Positions 26,452 to 38,431 of a stretch of 64,000 nt of DNA are shown here, piece after piece (the stretch's first letter is position 1; every line of letters starts with the position of its first letter). A model generated the notes under the pieces. It searched no databases. It was not told the origin of the DNA and worked only from the letters and a program-made list of their open reading frames with translations. This DNA is from Collybia mongolica (Eukaryota > Basidiomycota > Agaricomycetes > Agaricales > Clitocybaceae). Location: positions 3,038,001 through 3,102,000 of the forward strand of contig JAAXNY010000001.1 of NCBI GenBank assembly GCA_013420905.1, read 5' to 3'. The position numbers were made by a program, and so were the translations under genes.

Positions 26452-28254
26452 TCAGTGTGTCGTGTATTTCTTCTTTTTCTATCGATCCATGGGAAATTTT
26501 AGCAATCCGGATTGGTGGCTTACATATCGCTATTCCTCATCTTAACCCCCTTGCTTTGCTCTCACATACACATAGCTTCACACATACATACTTTGTTTCT
26601 ACCGTTTATATTCGGCTTAGGATCTCCTCCCCTTCATCAATGCCAATACTACGTACCTATTGTAATGTGCCCCTCAGGGTGGAATCTGAAACCGCTTTGA
26701 AATTTCCTCGGGGCTCAGGGATGTTTCTTATACGGGAACTCGCGTCGTAGTTTCCACCGAGCGCCGATATTTGGTTCACTATAATCAGATTCTTGGCGGG
26801 ATAACTTTCGTGTGGTCAGGAACGGGCGACTTCCATAATAGGAGATAAGCGCCCGTTCAGCCGGTCGACGGCATCCAGAATGCCGAAAAACTAAGAATGA
26901 CGACACACGTTTGTTACCACACAATATTCAATCTTGATTCTATGTTTCCATGGAATTTTCGTACATGGGCTCTTGTAAGCGAAATGTTTATCATCGCCGC
27001 ATGTTCAGACAAATCAGGGCGTATTGGCTCAATTGAAGGTTGAACGGTTATTTAATGTGATCAGAGGGTTCGATCACATGAGGACCCATGAGGACGGTCA
27101 GATTCAATTTAATCGAAGCCTAGACTTTTTTCAGTTATCTATATTATCTGGTGGAAAACGCTTTCGTGACGTCGTTGCAATCGGAAACGATGCGGAAGAG
27201 ATCGATTTTCTATTTTGCAAAATAAAATTTCAAAAGTAGATGGTAGCGATAAACGCGGAGCCGGGGTGGAGGAGAAAACACAGTAGAGAAGACTCTGGGT
27301 CAAATCCCTTGCAACTGCCGTTCCATCAGTGGGAAATACCTTTGACAGGTAATTCCTTGACAGCTCGTTGGCAGTCTGGATTGGAAGAATACACACACAC
27401 CCCCCTTATAGGGAACATTCCGAGAAGACACTGTGGTGAAAAACATGGCGAGAAGCTATAAAATAAAGTTTTGACACGGTGACGACGTCGACAGCATAAT
27501 GGGGACTCGGGGTCCAACACGGTGAGTACCGTAGTGGAGATGGGTCGATCACACGTGCAAATCCGCCTGATCTGAAATAAAAAATAAAAAGAAGTTGGAT
27601 GGGGGGGTTCGGGCCGTGCCTATGGAGAGGGTCTTGAAACACCGCAGCATCGATGCCACTAAAATTGCGTTGGAGAGTGGGGACGTTCGTGCCGAATACC
27701 TCCCTCGGGCTTGAGCTGGTGTCAGTGTGTGCATTGGGGGTGGTGCCGGTGTTTCACGCGATAAGGAACTTTGATTTATATGTCACCAGGAAGAAAGGTG
27801 AGATATATTCTGAGATTGGTAGAGGATTCGACCCGGAATTGGTCATGTTTTTCATCGATCAAGACGACCCCGAATGTATAGACCGTCGGGCTTGAGAAGA
27901 GTTGAAGTGGAGTTTAGCTGTGGTGATCGCGGTTAGCGTGATAGCAAGTTTGTGGTGTCTGGTCGAAATTTTCACCGGTTATATCCGTCCTAAACGCAGA
28001 GAATGAGAGATGTAAGTATGTTGTAGGACAGTGACAGGGGCAGGGGTAAGGCAATCAGGGCCGACGATAAAATTATATTGGTGACCAGGATCATTTCGTC
28101 AAGATCACTCAGCGGTTATTTTTTGGTTCGCATTGCACTTGGTTTGGGCCATCTCAGCCGCAATCCGAATTCATTTTTCAATTACGATCTATATGCAAAT
28201 CATTGTAAGTCCAAGCTCCCAACTTTCTTTCAACCTCCATCTTCAACTTTCGCC
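26452..28254. other. Intergenic, likely long promoter of the Zn2Cys6 gene
   Basis: 1.8 kb without a supported gene between two plus-strand genes. Short open frames at 27,024-27,895 show no motif. The segment just before 28,255 (in frame with the next gene but lacking domain signal) is taken as 5' leader. Confidence 0.5.
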
Positions 28255-31200
28255 ATGAGACCGTTCCAGCTCTCTAATCCAGTATACTCCATAGAACACT
28301 CTACTGTTCCCAGCCATCATCAGGTGCCTGTGAAGACAGAAGCCTCTGCTTCGCCGGATTTACTGTCACCAACGATCGCTTCTCTCCAACATTATCAATT
28401 CAAGTTTCACTCCCATCCTTCCTCGTCGTCTCACGGGTCGCTTCCTTCATCGCGTCACCCTTCCGAGCCTCCCACTCTCCCACCACAGTCAATCTACCGG
28501 TTTGGTTCAGCGTCGTCTGGTTATAATCTCATGTCTGCTCAAAATTCTTGGCCGCCTTCTCCTACCTCCTCCCATCATCTATCGTCCGTAGCGACCCAGT
28601 CCGGCGGCATGATCAACGGTAACGGAAAGTACGACTCGGGGAACGCCCAGCAATCCGTTTCTTACGCGGACGACTATGACGACGTCTCTGAGCTCGTTGA
28701 TCTATCACTCGGAAGTCTTTCTGGTTTACCAATAAATTCTGCTGGGGGATCCTCTGCGAAGAACATCAGACGTCGTAGCAGCAAAGGTGCGTGCTTTCTT
28801 TGGGCATTTCATCCCACAATCTCTGGGGATTATAATTCACTAACAGTTCCCGGTGAATATCCATTGCAGCATGTGATCAATGCCGAAAGTCCAAGTGTAA
28901 ATGCGAACGTCCTTCCTCTGGTGAACCCTGTAAGAGCTGCGTGATGCTTGGTACCCGTGAGTGATCCCTTTCTTTGCAGGATGTTCTGCCTTTACACCAC
29001 ACCCTACTTCCATTTCTTTTGGACCTCATTACCCCATTTAGGGCAATCACCTTTGATTGCCCTGCGCGTTATTGCTTGCTTCGACATAATCCCGCCCATT
29101 TCTTCATGGCTTCTAGCTTCTCCGCTTCATCTCCAATGAGTTTGCTAACGGCCCCATTTTTGCAGCGTGTACTTTTTTAGGGCCATCCCGGAAACGTGGG
29201 CCCCCAAAGGGCTATATCGATGCCATTGAGGCGCGCTTACATCAGACTGAGGCATTGTTGGGAATAATGATATCTGCGACTGATATCCGTGCACAATCAC
29301 TACTTCGTGATATTGGACAAGTGCGTCTTTTAGACTCTTCTATTTCCGGCTCATGGGTGAAATCACTGTCATTTCTCTGCTGCGATTATCTTCATCCGAA
29401 TGGGCCCGCTCCGTGGCCGACCCTTGTATCTCAATACGCTGTCCCCATTCACCCATCTTTTCGTTGTTCCCGGAAGGTGTGACCATCGGACCAACGTGTT
29501 GGCCGACCGTCCCTTTTGATTCTGCTTATTTGGCGCTCTCGTGAACATTACGTTGACAAAGTTTCGATTCCATCCAGGATCCTTTGGCGAAAGAAATTAT
29601 CAATCGCGTAGACAATTCGCCATATGGCGTCAAGGGACGAAAGCGGAGCGACGGCAAGTCTCGTCCTGGACACCACGCATCAGGTTCCGAATCGTCGCTT
29701 TCTCTTTCGGCTTCTCAGAAAACTGAAACCGGAGCACTAGACCTTACATCTACCCAGTATGTATATTCTTTTGTTGCATTTTGCAAATATTTTGACTTTG
29801 TTTTGGCAAAATACAGCCCTTCCAATGAATGGCAGGATCGCGTATCTGCATTGGTACACGCATCGGCCCCCAGTCATGATGACGGAATGGACAAGGATAA
29901 TTCTGTCGAATATCCATCTGCGGATAACCAACGCCTACGATCACAGCAAAGTGCACCGGCCCTCACGACCTCTTACACTACCAGCCGTCCCTCATTAAGA
30001 GTTGATCTCCAAGGCACCAGCTCATCTCAGGTAAATGACGAAGGTCATTCACCGGCTCGCAGACAGAGGCGAAGAATTGGTACCGGGAATATCTCATTTC
30101 GAAGCCATGATCACTCGCCCAACTCTGCACCCGTCTCTACAACTCACGGCAATTCTCCCGGTCGTTATGGAAATGAATACTACGGGCCGTATTCGTCCCT
30201 TAGCGCACACAGCCATAGTTCCAGGAGGAGATGGAGCGTGAGTTCAGCTGATAGTCTAAGCTCAGGAAGCGGCGAGGAGCTTGCAGGTGCGGTCGGTCAA
30301 TTGAGCCTCAATGAGGATGAGCAAGTCCGGTACCATGGGAAAGCCAGTGGACTTCACTTGCTAGGAGTCAAGGATCGAGTGGATGGGAGGAATGAAGGCG
30401 GAATATGGTCTGACCTAATTCTTGTTCCTAAGTGACATACTACTCACTAAATAGTTGTGGTACAGGCGCTTTCCAAAAGCCCGTGTTTGGCCTCCTCTTC
30501 CCTCTGGATCTACGGCTCTGAATGGTGACGATGAATTTGCGTGCCAATTGCCTGAATCTTCCATGCAAGATCATCTCTTGCAGCTTTATTTTACCTACGT
30601 TCACCCTTCCATCCCTGTCGTGAATAAACGCGCTTTCTTTGAAGCATATAAAGCCGGGTAATTTTTGGCTTCCCACATCACTTACATTGGCTAATGTGCG
30701 ACCTTTCAGAAACAGTACAATGGACTCTCCAGAGTCCCCTGAATCAGACCCAGCTACCTCAGCTTCTCCGTTCAGCAGGCGCCGGCGTCACGTCCCTACT
30801 ATTCTTCTGCTTGCTATGTATGCCATCGCCGCCCGCTATTCTAACGATACTAGCACGCCACAGCCCACAGATACTTCAATAATGTGGGAGGCAGGTGACG
30901 ACTATCTGAACCTTGCCAAAGTCATTCTCGACGGAACTTACGCTAGTTCGCGGCCTTCTACCTGTCAGGCCTTACTCTTAATGGGATACCGCGAAGTTGG
31001 AATTGGCGCTATGGCTCAGGCATGGACATATATAGGTATGGCTATACGTATGGCACAAGATCTTGGTATGCATCGCAGTGCGGATAACTGGGCTAGGGAG
31101 GATCTTGGTGGCCGTCTATTCGGGGATTGGGAATTAGACGAGAGGAAGAGAATTTGGTATACATGTATCATCATGGACAAATATGTTTCGACTTATATCG

Positions 31201-32911
31201 GTACGTGGCTCTTAAACGCTCGTTGGAAAATCATTTTTGGAATATACTAAGATTATATCATCCAGGTCGACCACTGATGATCTTCGAGAGAGACTTCGAC
31301 ACAACTTTACCGAGTGAGACCGACGTACGCAACAGCTTCCATAATGACCCGATGGCTTCTGAATTCTCTTTTCTCTGATATAGCCGGAAGAATTTGAGAA
31401 ATGGTCACCTCTCTCCGACAACGCCGAGGCGGGGTTGGTCGTCCCAGGTCGGATAATTTCATGTTTCAACTCTTCAGCCACGTTGTGTACGTTTCTTTTT
31501 CAATATTCTCGACCCTTCATCTTTCTCATTATTTTTTTGCAGCGGGGATTCTCAGCAAAATAGTCCAGTCCATTTACGCCGTTCGTTCAGTTTCCAGCCG
31601 CCATGTGGAGTCCACCGTTCTCGAGGGCCTTCTGGATAAATGGTATATAGAACTACCAGAACACCTCAGGCATGAGCCAGGATCCACAAAATCCCCTGTC
31701 CCACCGCCTCACGTTTTGACACTCCATATGCAATATTGGTGCGCGGTCTTGCTGCTTCACCGACCCTTGTAAGTTAGTTCCCACCGAAGATTATCAAATT
31801 GATCGATGTCTCCCCAGCATCCGTCAAAATCCAACCATTTCTCGCCATAAACAGTAAGCCCTGATTAAAGTCAGGTTACATTATACTTAATTTCACTTAT
31901 GTCAGCGATGAAGCTGACGAAACCGAGGTACGCGCCATCGCCGAAAAAAGCTATGAGTTATGTGCAGGTGCAGCCAACCATATAACCTCCATTGGTACGC
32001 AACTCCTTGAACTTTTCTTTTCTTCGGTCTGGCTCAATTTCAAGTATTTTCAGCCACGATGTATTCTGAGACATACACTCTTACTCGATGTGCGGTATTC
32101 CTGTGCTATTACATTTTTACCGCAAGTATTATGCACGTTACCAGTCGTGAGCACCAAAATATACTAATTCATGCACTTGGTTCTAATATATCAATTTGTA
32201 TTAGTGACCGTACACCCAGCCGACCCACAAGCTCGTGTGGGGCTCACTAAATGCATGGACGCTCTGAGAATGATGAAAATCGTTTGGCCGAGTGCCGCTC
32301 GAGCGTTGGAGCTTCTACGGGGTTCAAAGGTTAATATTGAAGGGACCGAGCTTTATACTCTCTCAAACCATCCCGATCGCCGAAAGCGCGCTGCAGAGCA
32401 GCCTCTCAACGATACTCTTGATCGGGATCATTCGCCGAGTCAAGGCGTCCCTCAAGCCTACCTTGAATTGCGTGCCCCAAGCTATAATACACATTACAAT
32501 ACCCAAGGGGTATATCAACCAACCAGCATTGACATCCAGTCTAATACACCATCGGGATCTTCGCAGGCGCCCTATATGTCTTCGTATGATCGTTGGCCTT
32601 CAGAGCACATGAACTCTTATTCATTCTCGGGGCCTCTTTCGACATCCGTCCTCCCTCAATTGTATAGCACGGGCTTGGTTGATGACCGTTTAAATTCCAG
32701 TAATCAGCGAGTGCTGTCCCAGACCGATCAAGACCGGGGTAATCAATCAACCCGCTACCCTCAGTTTTGGAACGACTATTCAACCTTCCCGCAACTAGGG
32801 ACTGCATATGGAAGCTACCACGAACAGACTCCGGTTCCACAACAGCAACCCGCGGCCCCTCCGATGTACATGTCCGAAAGTTATCATCCATATAGTGGGG
32901 AGCTCCCTTGA
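28255..32911 (+). CDS. Zn(II)2Cys6 fungal-specific transcription factor
   Basis: Nuclear DNA-binding regulator. ATG 28255 (MRPFQLSNPVYS) opens a Ser/Pro/His-rich region. Splicing AGCAAAG|CATGTGATC builds a canonical binuclear cluster, ACDQCRKSKCKCERPS with CKSC and a final Cys across the next intron (spacing CX2CX6CX8CX2CX6C), followed by RKRGPPKGYIDAIEARL (linker) and the dimerisation region HQTEALLGIM. Then LAKEIINRVDNSPYGVKGR and a long disordered stretch. The fungal-specific regulatory domain runs from about 30,480: LLQLYFTYVHPSIPVVNKRA, TILLLAMYAIAARYS, TCQALLLMGYREVGIGAMAQ, IGMAIRMAQDLGMHR, ERKRIWYTCIIMDKYVS, and a middle-homology segment to 32,350. A Gln/Pro/Tyr-rich tail ends at TGA 32911. 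The cluster and linker recall the PriB/XlnR-like group of agaricomycetes; the exact orthology and targets are not known from sequence. Confidence 0.9.
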
Positions 32912-33553
32912 CCCTCGTTTAAAAACACTGACTGTCGTCTAGATCATTCGTCCTCAAATCGATAATCGCTATTCCACATGGCTTGGCTTGCTTTCGTGCT
33001 GTAATCTAATAGGATCTATTTTATTTTCGTCGGCACATATCTGCTCAACCCGTCTTCACAACATACACCCATTGTATTTTCTAGCTTTCCATCCCTGCTT
33101 TATATACTTAATGGTTATCTCGACTTTGGTAAGTAACTTACAAAGATTTGCCATATTCAAACCGGTATATCATATATCAATATATCACCCTGGTTGCTTG
33201 CGCCAAGCAAATGATTGATGTGAATTCACTGTGATATGAATGCCCCCCAGACTGGTCGAGATATGTCATAATGAAGAAGTAGGGGATAAGTAGTAATGTT
33301 CATGATCGGTTGTTGGGAAACCACTTTACAACATCAGAAATATATTGTCCCTGCGCTGCGAGTGGTTTCAAGAGATCGACGAGACGCCTAAATCTGAAAA
33401 ATACATGGATTGCGGCAATAAAGTGTATTCATGACCCCCATTTTATGTACCGATTCTGGGTTGAACTGGGCTGATTTAGGGATTTGTGGGCACTCCACTT
33501 TGAATCCTCCTGGTGTTTGGAGCTGCATTTTGGTATCACTGAGAGGTCAGTTT

Positions 33554-33641
33554 GCGAATGCGCTCTAATCAAAAATTCAAGTATGTGACCAAAATTTCCA
33601 GAAAAAAAACACCGTTCGCGAATGTACTCTAATCCAAAATT
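33554..33641. repeat. Two imperfect 24-bp direct repeats, 64 bp apart
   Basis: GCGAATGCGCTCTAATC at 33554 and GCGAATGTACTCTAATC at 33618 continue to match through AAAATT, with three mismatches over 24 positions. Confidence 0.75.
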
Positions 33642-34707
33642 GATGTGCGTTCGGGTTTCCAAGAGAATAAATGAGAACTTGACTCGAGAGGCAAGTGTGT
33701 CGAAAACAGGATGGCGAATGGCTCTAGAGTACGGTGCCTTGGGTTGTCACGAAAATTAGTGCAGATGTCATCCTTTGTCTGTTGCTGGGATAAATGTGTC
33801 ATTTCATGGCATATACGTGTGGTGGTATCCGGAAATACTTAGGCGAACCCAGCGAGACATATATACTTGACCTGTATCGTGTCGATATGAAAGAAGGCCG
33901 GGGTCTTTTCTGATGCATGACATGGATCTGGATCTCAATGGTGTCAACACCGATGTGCCATTTACCAAAGTGGAAATTGCAAAGGAATTCGCTCACATCG
34001 GGTAGGCGCTCATTATCCGCGAGAATCAACATGACGGACTTATCTCGTCCCGACAACTAGCCACCTGGAACCACAAACACACGACAGCCTTCCACATGGA
34101 GGAATTGAAAAAGAGTAACTCCAAAACAAGCCTCTCCCACCGAGCTTGGCAGTCGAGGAGTAAGACTAAATAGTCTGGAAGACTGAATACATTGATTCGA
34201 TGTGGGCTGACCCTGGGACTGAAATTCCATACAAAGACAATGCAATATCAGAAGGGAAGAGAAAAGATCGACAATGCTCTCAGAACGGCATGGTCCCTTG
34301 ATCAGTTATGGGATGTTGTTGATGTTGCTTTTCTTAGTTCCTGTCGGATCCCCTTCCTAAAGACCCAGTAAAATATATTTGCTCGATGGAGCATATCTCA
34401 GCCACGGTCGGCTATTTTATCTGAACCGCCTTACATGTTGCTGACCGAAACGCCGGAAGAAGACGGGGTAAGAGTGCCGTCGCCCGTGGATAACTGCGCG
34501 TGACGGGTGGTCGTGTTTGATGATACAAGGATTTCTGAAAACAGGAGATCCGAAGAAAACTCGCCCACCAATGACAGGTGATCACAAATAAAGTGCAGGA
34601 TGGGGACGTGGACGTGCGGTCGGTATCGCAAACCCTGAACTTCACGTACGGAATGGTCGGCGGTGTTCAATGGATGAAGCTTCCAAGCATCGGTGAATGC
34701 ATTGATG

Positions 34708-34723
34708 CCCCCCCCCCCCCCCC
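34708..34723. repeat. C16 homopolymer
   Basis: Sixteen consecutive C residues in non-coding DNA; the length is prone to sequencing and replication slippage. Confidence 0.9.
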
Positions 34724-34950
34724 TTGAGTACTAAAAAGGACCTAAGAGGAGGGTGGTAAATTTGCTGTAATTGTGAAGGTCAGACCATTCGTGACACGGT
34801 GAACCGAAGCCATCGGGTTCAAGCCACTTTCGAGGTTTCAACCCCAGTTCCATAAAAAAAAAAGGGTATGAATGTTTGGTGAACCCCCTAAAGTACGAGA
34901 TGATGCACCAGTGGGAACGAAAGGCCACACTAAGGCGCCGTTGGTTGCAA

Positions 34951-34974
34951 GCTCCAAAGCTCCAAAGCTCCAAG
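34951..34974. repeat. Three tandem GCTCCAAA units
   Basis: Octamer GCTCCAAA repeated three times (last unit GCTCCAAG), directly after GGCGCCGTTGGTTGCAA. This arrangement resembles termini of some cut-and-paste element families, but no partner terminus was found nearby. Confidence 0.7.
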
Positions 34975-35328
34975 TCACAGCGACCACTGGAAAATCTGGC
35001 CTAGAAAGGGATCTGTTCAAATATCTTTTCTTAGAACCGAAAAAAGGCTTCGTAGCATAGTTTTGGCGACCTCGACGCCTGCTCTCGTTTGCGGAATATG
35101 TTACACAATTGTATGGCGATCATGGTCCGAGTTTGAACGACGGTTGTGTTGACATTGTATAACGTTATGTATGTCACGTGATTGTCAGTGCAACACCAGC
35201 GCGTTCTCCGAGTTTCTTTCAACTTTTGTTGAAGATTATGCGCGCATGTTCTTTGGATTCCACCCATCTCGAAGCAGACGCACAATCAATATAATCAAAG
35301 ATTTCGCGATTTCTCATCATACCCAGCG

Positions 35329-36048
35329 ATGTTTGGATGTTGTGTAGCGGGTCGTCTTTTGCAGACCAACCTTCAGCAAGTGGATGAGACACATGCGCTC
35401 TTTGAGTTGCCCGCTGCCAGCACAATAAACCATGTTTGCGTATTTTTACTTGGAACAGGTGTGTCTTCTCCTTTTCGTTCAAAGCAGAATTATGGATTAC
35501 GATCAACAGTGGCGTTCCCGGAGGGCTATGGTGCAACAGTACACTTTTATTGGCCAAGTAAGGGATTTCAACTCTTAGGGATGTGAGTGAGAAATCTAGC
35601 GTCCACGCCCGAACAAGGATTGAGTAATTCTAGGTTGTCGAACGAAAAACCGTCTGCGATTTTCCGGCTCCGCGGGTCATTCACACAGAATGCCACCTCA
35701 TCTACGCACGATGCATTTTCATCTGCCAACCTGTCCGGCGTGCAAACCCCAAAAGACGTCACAGCAGTGCTCGGACTTTCCATCGAGCCTCTACCTCAAA
35801 TACAAACCCAAATATCAGGCATTCCCTCTACAGTAGCAAAGGCTAGTACTACGGACATTTCTAACGATTCCAGTGTGCTCGCTGAACGTATTCTGAAACA
35901 TCTGTTCAATTACGTATCAAGTTTTGTGGGTGGAAACGGTGTCACTCCCGAGCTAGCTGTGCCAATGAATGTCATCGCGAAATGGTATGAGATCATTATC
36001 GGGAAGATTAGAGCTGGTGGAGTCAGGTTCCTAGAGAGAGAAGACTGA
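35329..36048 (+). CDS. OPI10: Hikeshi/OPI10-family Hsp70 nuclear import carrier
   Basis: Homolog of human Hikeshi (C11orf73) and yeast Opi10; Hikeshi carries Hsp70 into the nucleus after heat stress through FG-nucleoporins. Three exons: MFGCCVAGRLLQTNLQQVDE...VFLLGT; then VAFPEGYGATVHFYWPSKGF after intron GTGTGTC...CAACAG; then GM|LSNEKPSAIFRLRGSF after a junction splitting the Met codon (GGGAT|GTGAGT ... TTCTAG|G). The N-terminal beta domain is complete; the C-terminal helical part includes LAERILKHLFNYVSSF, VPMNVIAKWYEIIIGKI and ends RFLERED at TGA 36048. Size (about 200 residues) matches the family. Start ATG 35329 fits the invariant MFG start. Confidence 0.94.
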
Positions 36049-36779
36049 TATTGAGCTATGGCGAAATTGTGAGTCGGAATTTATGAAGTAGAGAGTTTGG
36101 ATCTTCCTTCTCATTTCTGACTTCTTGATTGAGACCAGATCATTAATTGTACCATATCTGTGTATATAACGCAGATGATAGACCTCTCCGTGCTTCTGTC
36201 ATATTATTTTTTTACAATAGATCTAATGTAAGGATCTGACTTGCGGGCCCGGAGGAGGCTTGTCGTATCAGTGTCGGTCTTGTTATGTGTCACAATCTGG
36301 GTTTTAATACCACCTTTGATCTTTCCAGTTGAGTTGTCGATTGATTGTTGACCATAACAGGAGTTTAATCGATCCTCTTCTAGAATGACCTTGAAAACTT
36401 GCGACATGGCATATTAGCATCGACGAGTAACAAGTATACCAGAGATAACCTCCTCCGGCCTTTTTAAACATCGACTTCCACGGCCGTCAGTTCGGTCAAT
36501 GGTGTGAAATTCCGTTGCAATTTTTGACGTGCAGGAATTTCCCAGCGTCAATACGATTCAGGTACATTCGGACCACTAAAAATTCCCAATGCTCATTTGG
36601 CCAAATAAGTTGTCGACGTTGACTAGATATTGTAACTTGATACATATAGAATTTTGCTGATTATCTAGTACTGGTACGATTATTGAGAACCAAGCATCGC
36701 GATCAACATGTTACAAGGGCGCAAGAGTGTTTGAAAGCGCTTGCCATTATTATTGATGAATTCCTGTTCTCGTGACATC
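36049..36779. other. Intergenic, nothing recognised
   Basis: 3' flank of the Hikeshi gene and 5' flank of tRNA-Asn copy 2. No motif or open frame of note. Confidence 0.5.
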
Positions 36780-36862
36780 TGTCCCATGGCTTAGTTGGTT
36801 ACGGCGTCCGACTGTTAATACTCTCCAATCGGAAGATCGAGAGTTCAAGTCTCTCTGGGACA
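36780..36862 (+). tRNA. tRNA-Asn (GUU) with 10-nt intron, copy 2
   Basis: Identical over all 83 nt to copy 1. Anticodon GTT at 36814-36816, intron at 36818-36827, T6 terminator at 36872-36877. It lies 106 bp upstream of the CCC1/VIT1 start codon, in the same orientation. Confidence 0.95.
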
Positions 36863-36968
36863 GTGATTTCCTTTTTTCGTTTTATGAATCAGCATTTATC
36901 TAACTGTATTACGTCATAACTCACTTTGACAAAACCTGAGTTTCACGACTTGGTTAACCACCACCACT

Positions 36969-38055
36969 ATGTCGTCTGAGCACACATCTTCGCCTTCTTC
37001 AGTACCATTACCAAACCGCCATGTACCGGTAGAAAACTCCACAAAACCTCCAGTGTGGCCAATTGTTGCATCAGAATCTACTGCTGCTACACCTTTAGCC
37101 TCCAAGTGCTCGAGGGTCACACGCGAGGATGGTATATGCTGCAAGGAACTTAAAGACGATGAAAGGACTCTTATTGATCCAGACGTAGTGCGTGATGTGT
37201 GAGCGTAAATTACCTTTTAATTGTGTAGCGCTTGTCTTCTCATGATCGACTGCGACAAACCAGCGTTATAGGGTTATCGGATGGTCTTACCGTCCCTTTC
37301 GCACTCGCGGCGGGCCTTTCGTCACTGGGCGAGTCGAAGTTTGTTGTCCTCGCTGGCGTTGCCGAACTCATTGCTGGGGCTATCTCGATGGGAATTGGAG
37401 GCTTCCTTGCGTCTCAATCTGAACGTGACCACTATCGGTACCTCCGAACGCAGACTGCCGCTCGTGTGATCCGAAGCTGTGATGGCGAAATGGAACGCGA
37501 GGTCGCCGAAGTGTTAGCGCCTATTGGCGTCGATGACAAAGCGTGCAGAGCTGTCGCTCGGTCTTTGCGAGAGCTTGAAATTGACGAAAACGGCGACGGG
37601 CAACTTGTCTCCGGTGCCCGGGGCGATAGTGAGACAGTGAGTTTACGGTGGAGTAAAGATGTCGGCATTACCGCGTTCTTACTTAAGTTTGGGCAAGGGT
37701 TGGGTGCGCATCGTATCGCGACTGAGTACTGACCTTTTACTGACCTGCATCTACGACAGAGGAAGTCCCCGATAAACGTCTTTATATATCCGCTTTCACC
37801 ATCGGCATGGGCTATCTCGTTGGTGGCCTCATCCCGTTGTTACCATACTTCTTCATCCCCCGAGCCCAGGTTGCTCTCATCTACTCGTGTGTTATTACCG
37901 GAATGGTTCTCTTGGTGTTCGGCGCTGTCAAGGCACATGTCACGGGTGCTGGTGTAGGAGCATACACCTATGTTTGGGGTGCTGTCAGCACCCTGTTGGT
38001 TGGAGGTGTGGCTGCTGGCGCTGCCTTCGCCATAGTTAGAGCCCTCGAGGGATAG
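36969..38055 (+). CDS. CCC1: CCC1/VIT1-family vacuolar iron (Fe2+/Mn2+) transporter
   Basis: Vacuolar membrane importer that stores cytosolic Fe2+/Mn2+. A soluble N terminus of about 75 residues (ATG 36969) leads, over an intron spanning roughly 37,199-37,263, into the signature first helix VIGLSDGLTVPFALAAGLSS. TM2 is FVVLAGVAELIAGAISMGIG-GFLASQSE. The cytosolic metal-binding helical region follows (HYRYLRTQTAARVI, EMEREVAEVLAPIGVDDKA). After an intron (QGL|EEVPDKRLYISAF) come TM3-TM5: GMGYLVGGLIPLLPYFFIP, LIYSCVITGMVLLVFGAVKA and WGAVSTLLVGGVAAGAAFAI. It stops at TAG 38055. Full-length for the family. Two identical tRNA-Asn genes in opposite orientation flank it. Confidence 0.93.
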
Positions 38056-38348
38056 GTCTTTAAATTACTTTATTTCTCTCTATTCACAAACCACGGGTAC
38101 TCTATTATGTTGTTTCCAGCTGTAAGGCATAGACTCGTAATATCTTATTGGACTAGCATTCAATGTGGTGATTGACTTGGGCTAAAAAGTAAATAATCAG
38201 ATCAATTTAGAACATGCAATCCCTACTCATGAATAAGGTACCTATCTATACCTTATATCATGATACTTAAAAGCATGTGAAACGTGCCCACAGATGATCT
38301 ACGAATGTGCATGTCCGGGGTCACCGATCATGATTCGTCCAAAAACAC
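38056..38348. other. 3' flank of CCC1
   Basis: About 290 bp of AT-rich non-coding sequence between the CCC1 stop and tRNA-Asn copy 3. Confidence 0.5.
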
Positions 38349-38431
38349 TGTCCCAGAGAGACTTGAACTCTCGATCTTCCGATTGGAGAGTATTAACAGT
38401 CGGACGCCGTAACCAACTAAGCCATGGGACA
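38349..38431 (-). tRNA. tRNA-Asn (GUU) with 10-nt intron, copy 3
   Basis: Same 83-nt sequence as the other copies, on the minus strand. Terminator T5 corresponds to plus-strand A run 38341-38345. With copy 2 it forms an 83-bp perfect inverted repeat around CCC1. Confidence 0.95.

Larger units (their letters stand above)
32912..35328. other. Long intergenic region with degenerate small repeats
   Basis: 2.4 kb with no supported gene. It holds a 64-bp-spaced direct repeat (33554-33641), a C16 homopolymer (34708-34723) and a triple GCTCCAAA repeat (34951-34974). Minus-strand frames at 33,799-34,670 are short and lack motifs. It may contain decayed mobile DNA (inference). Confidence 0.5.
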
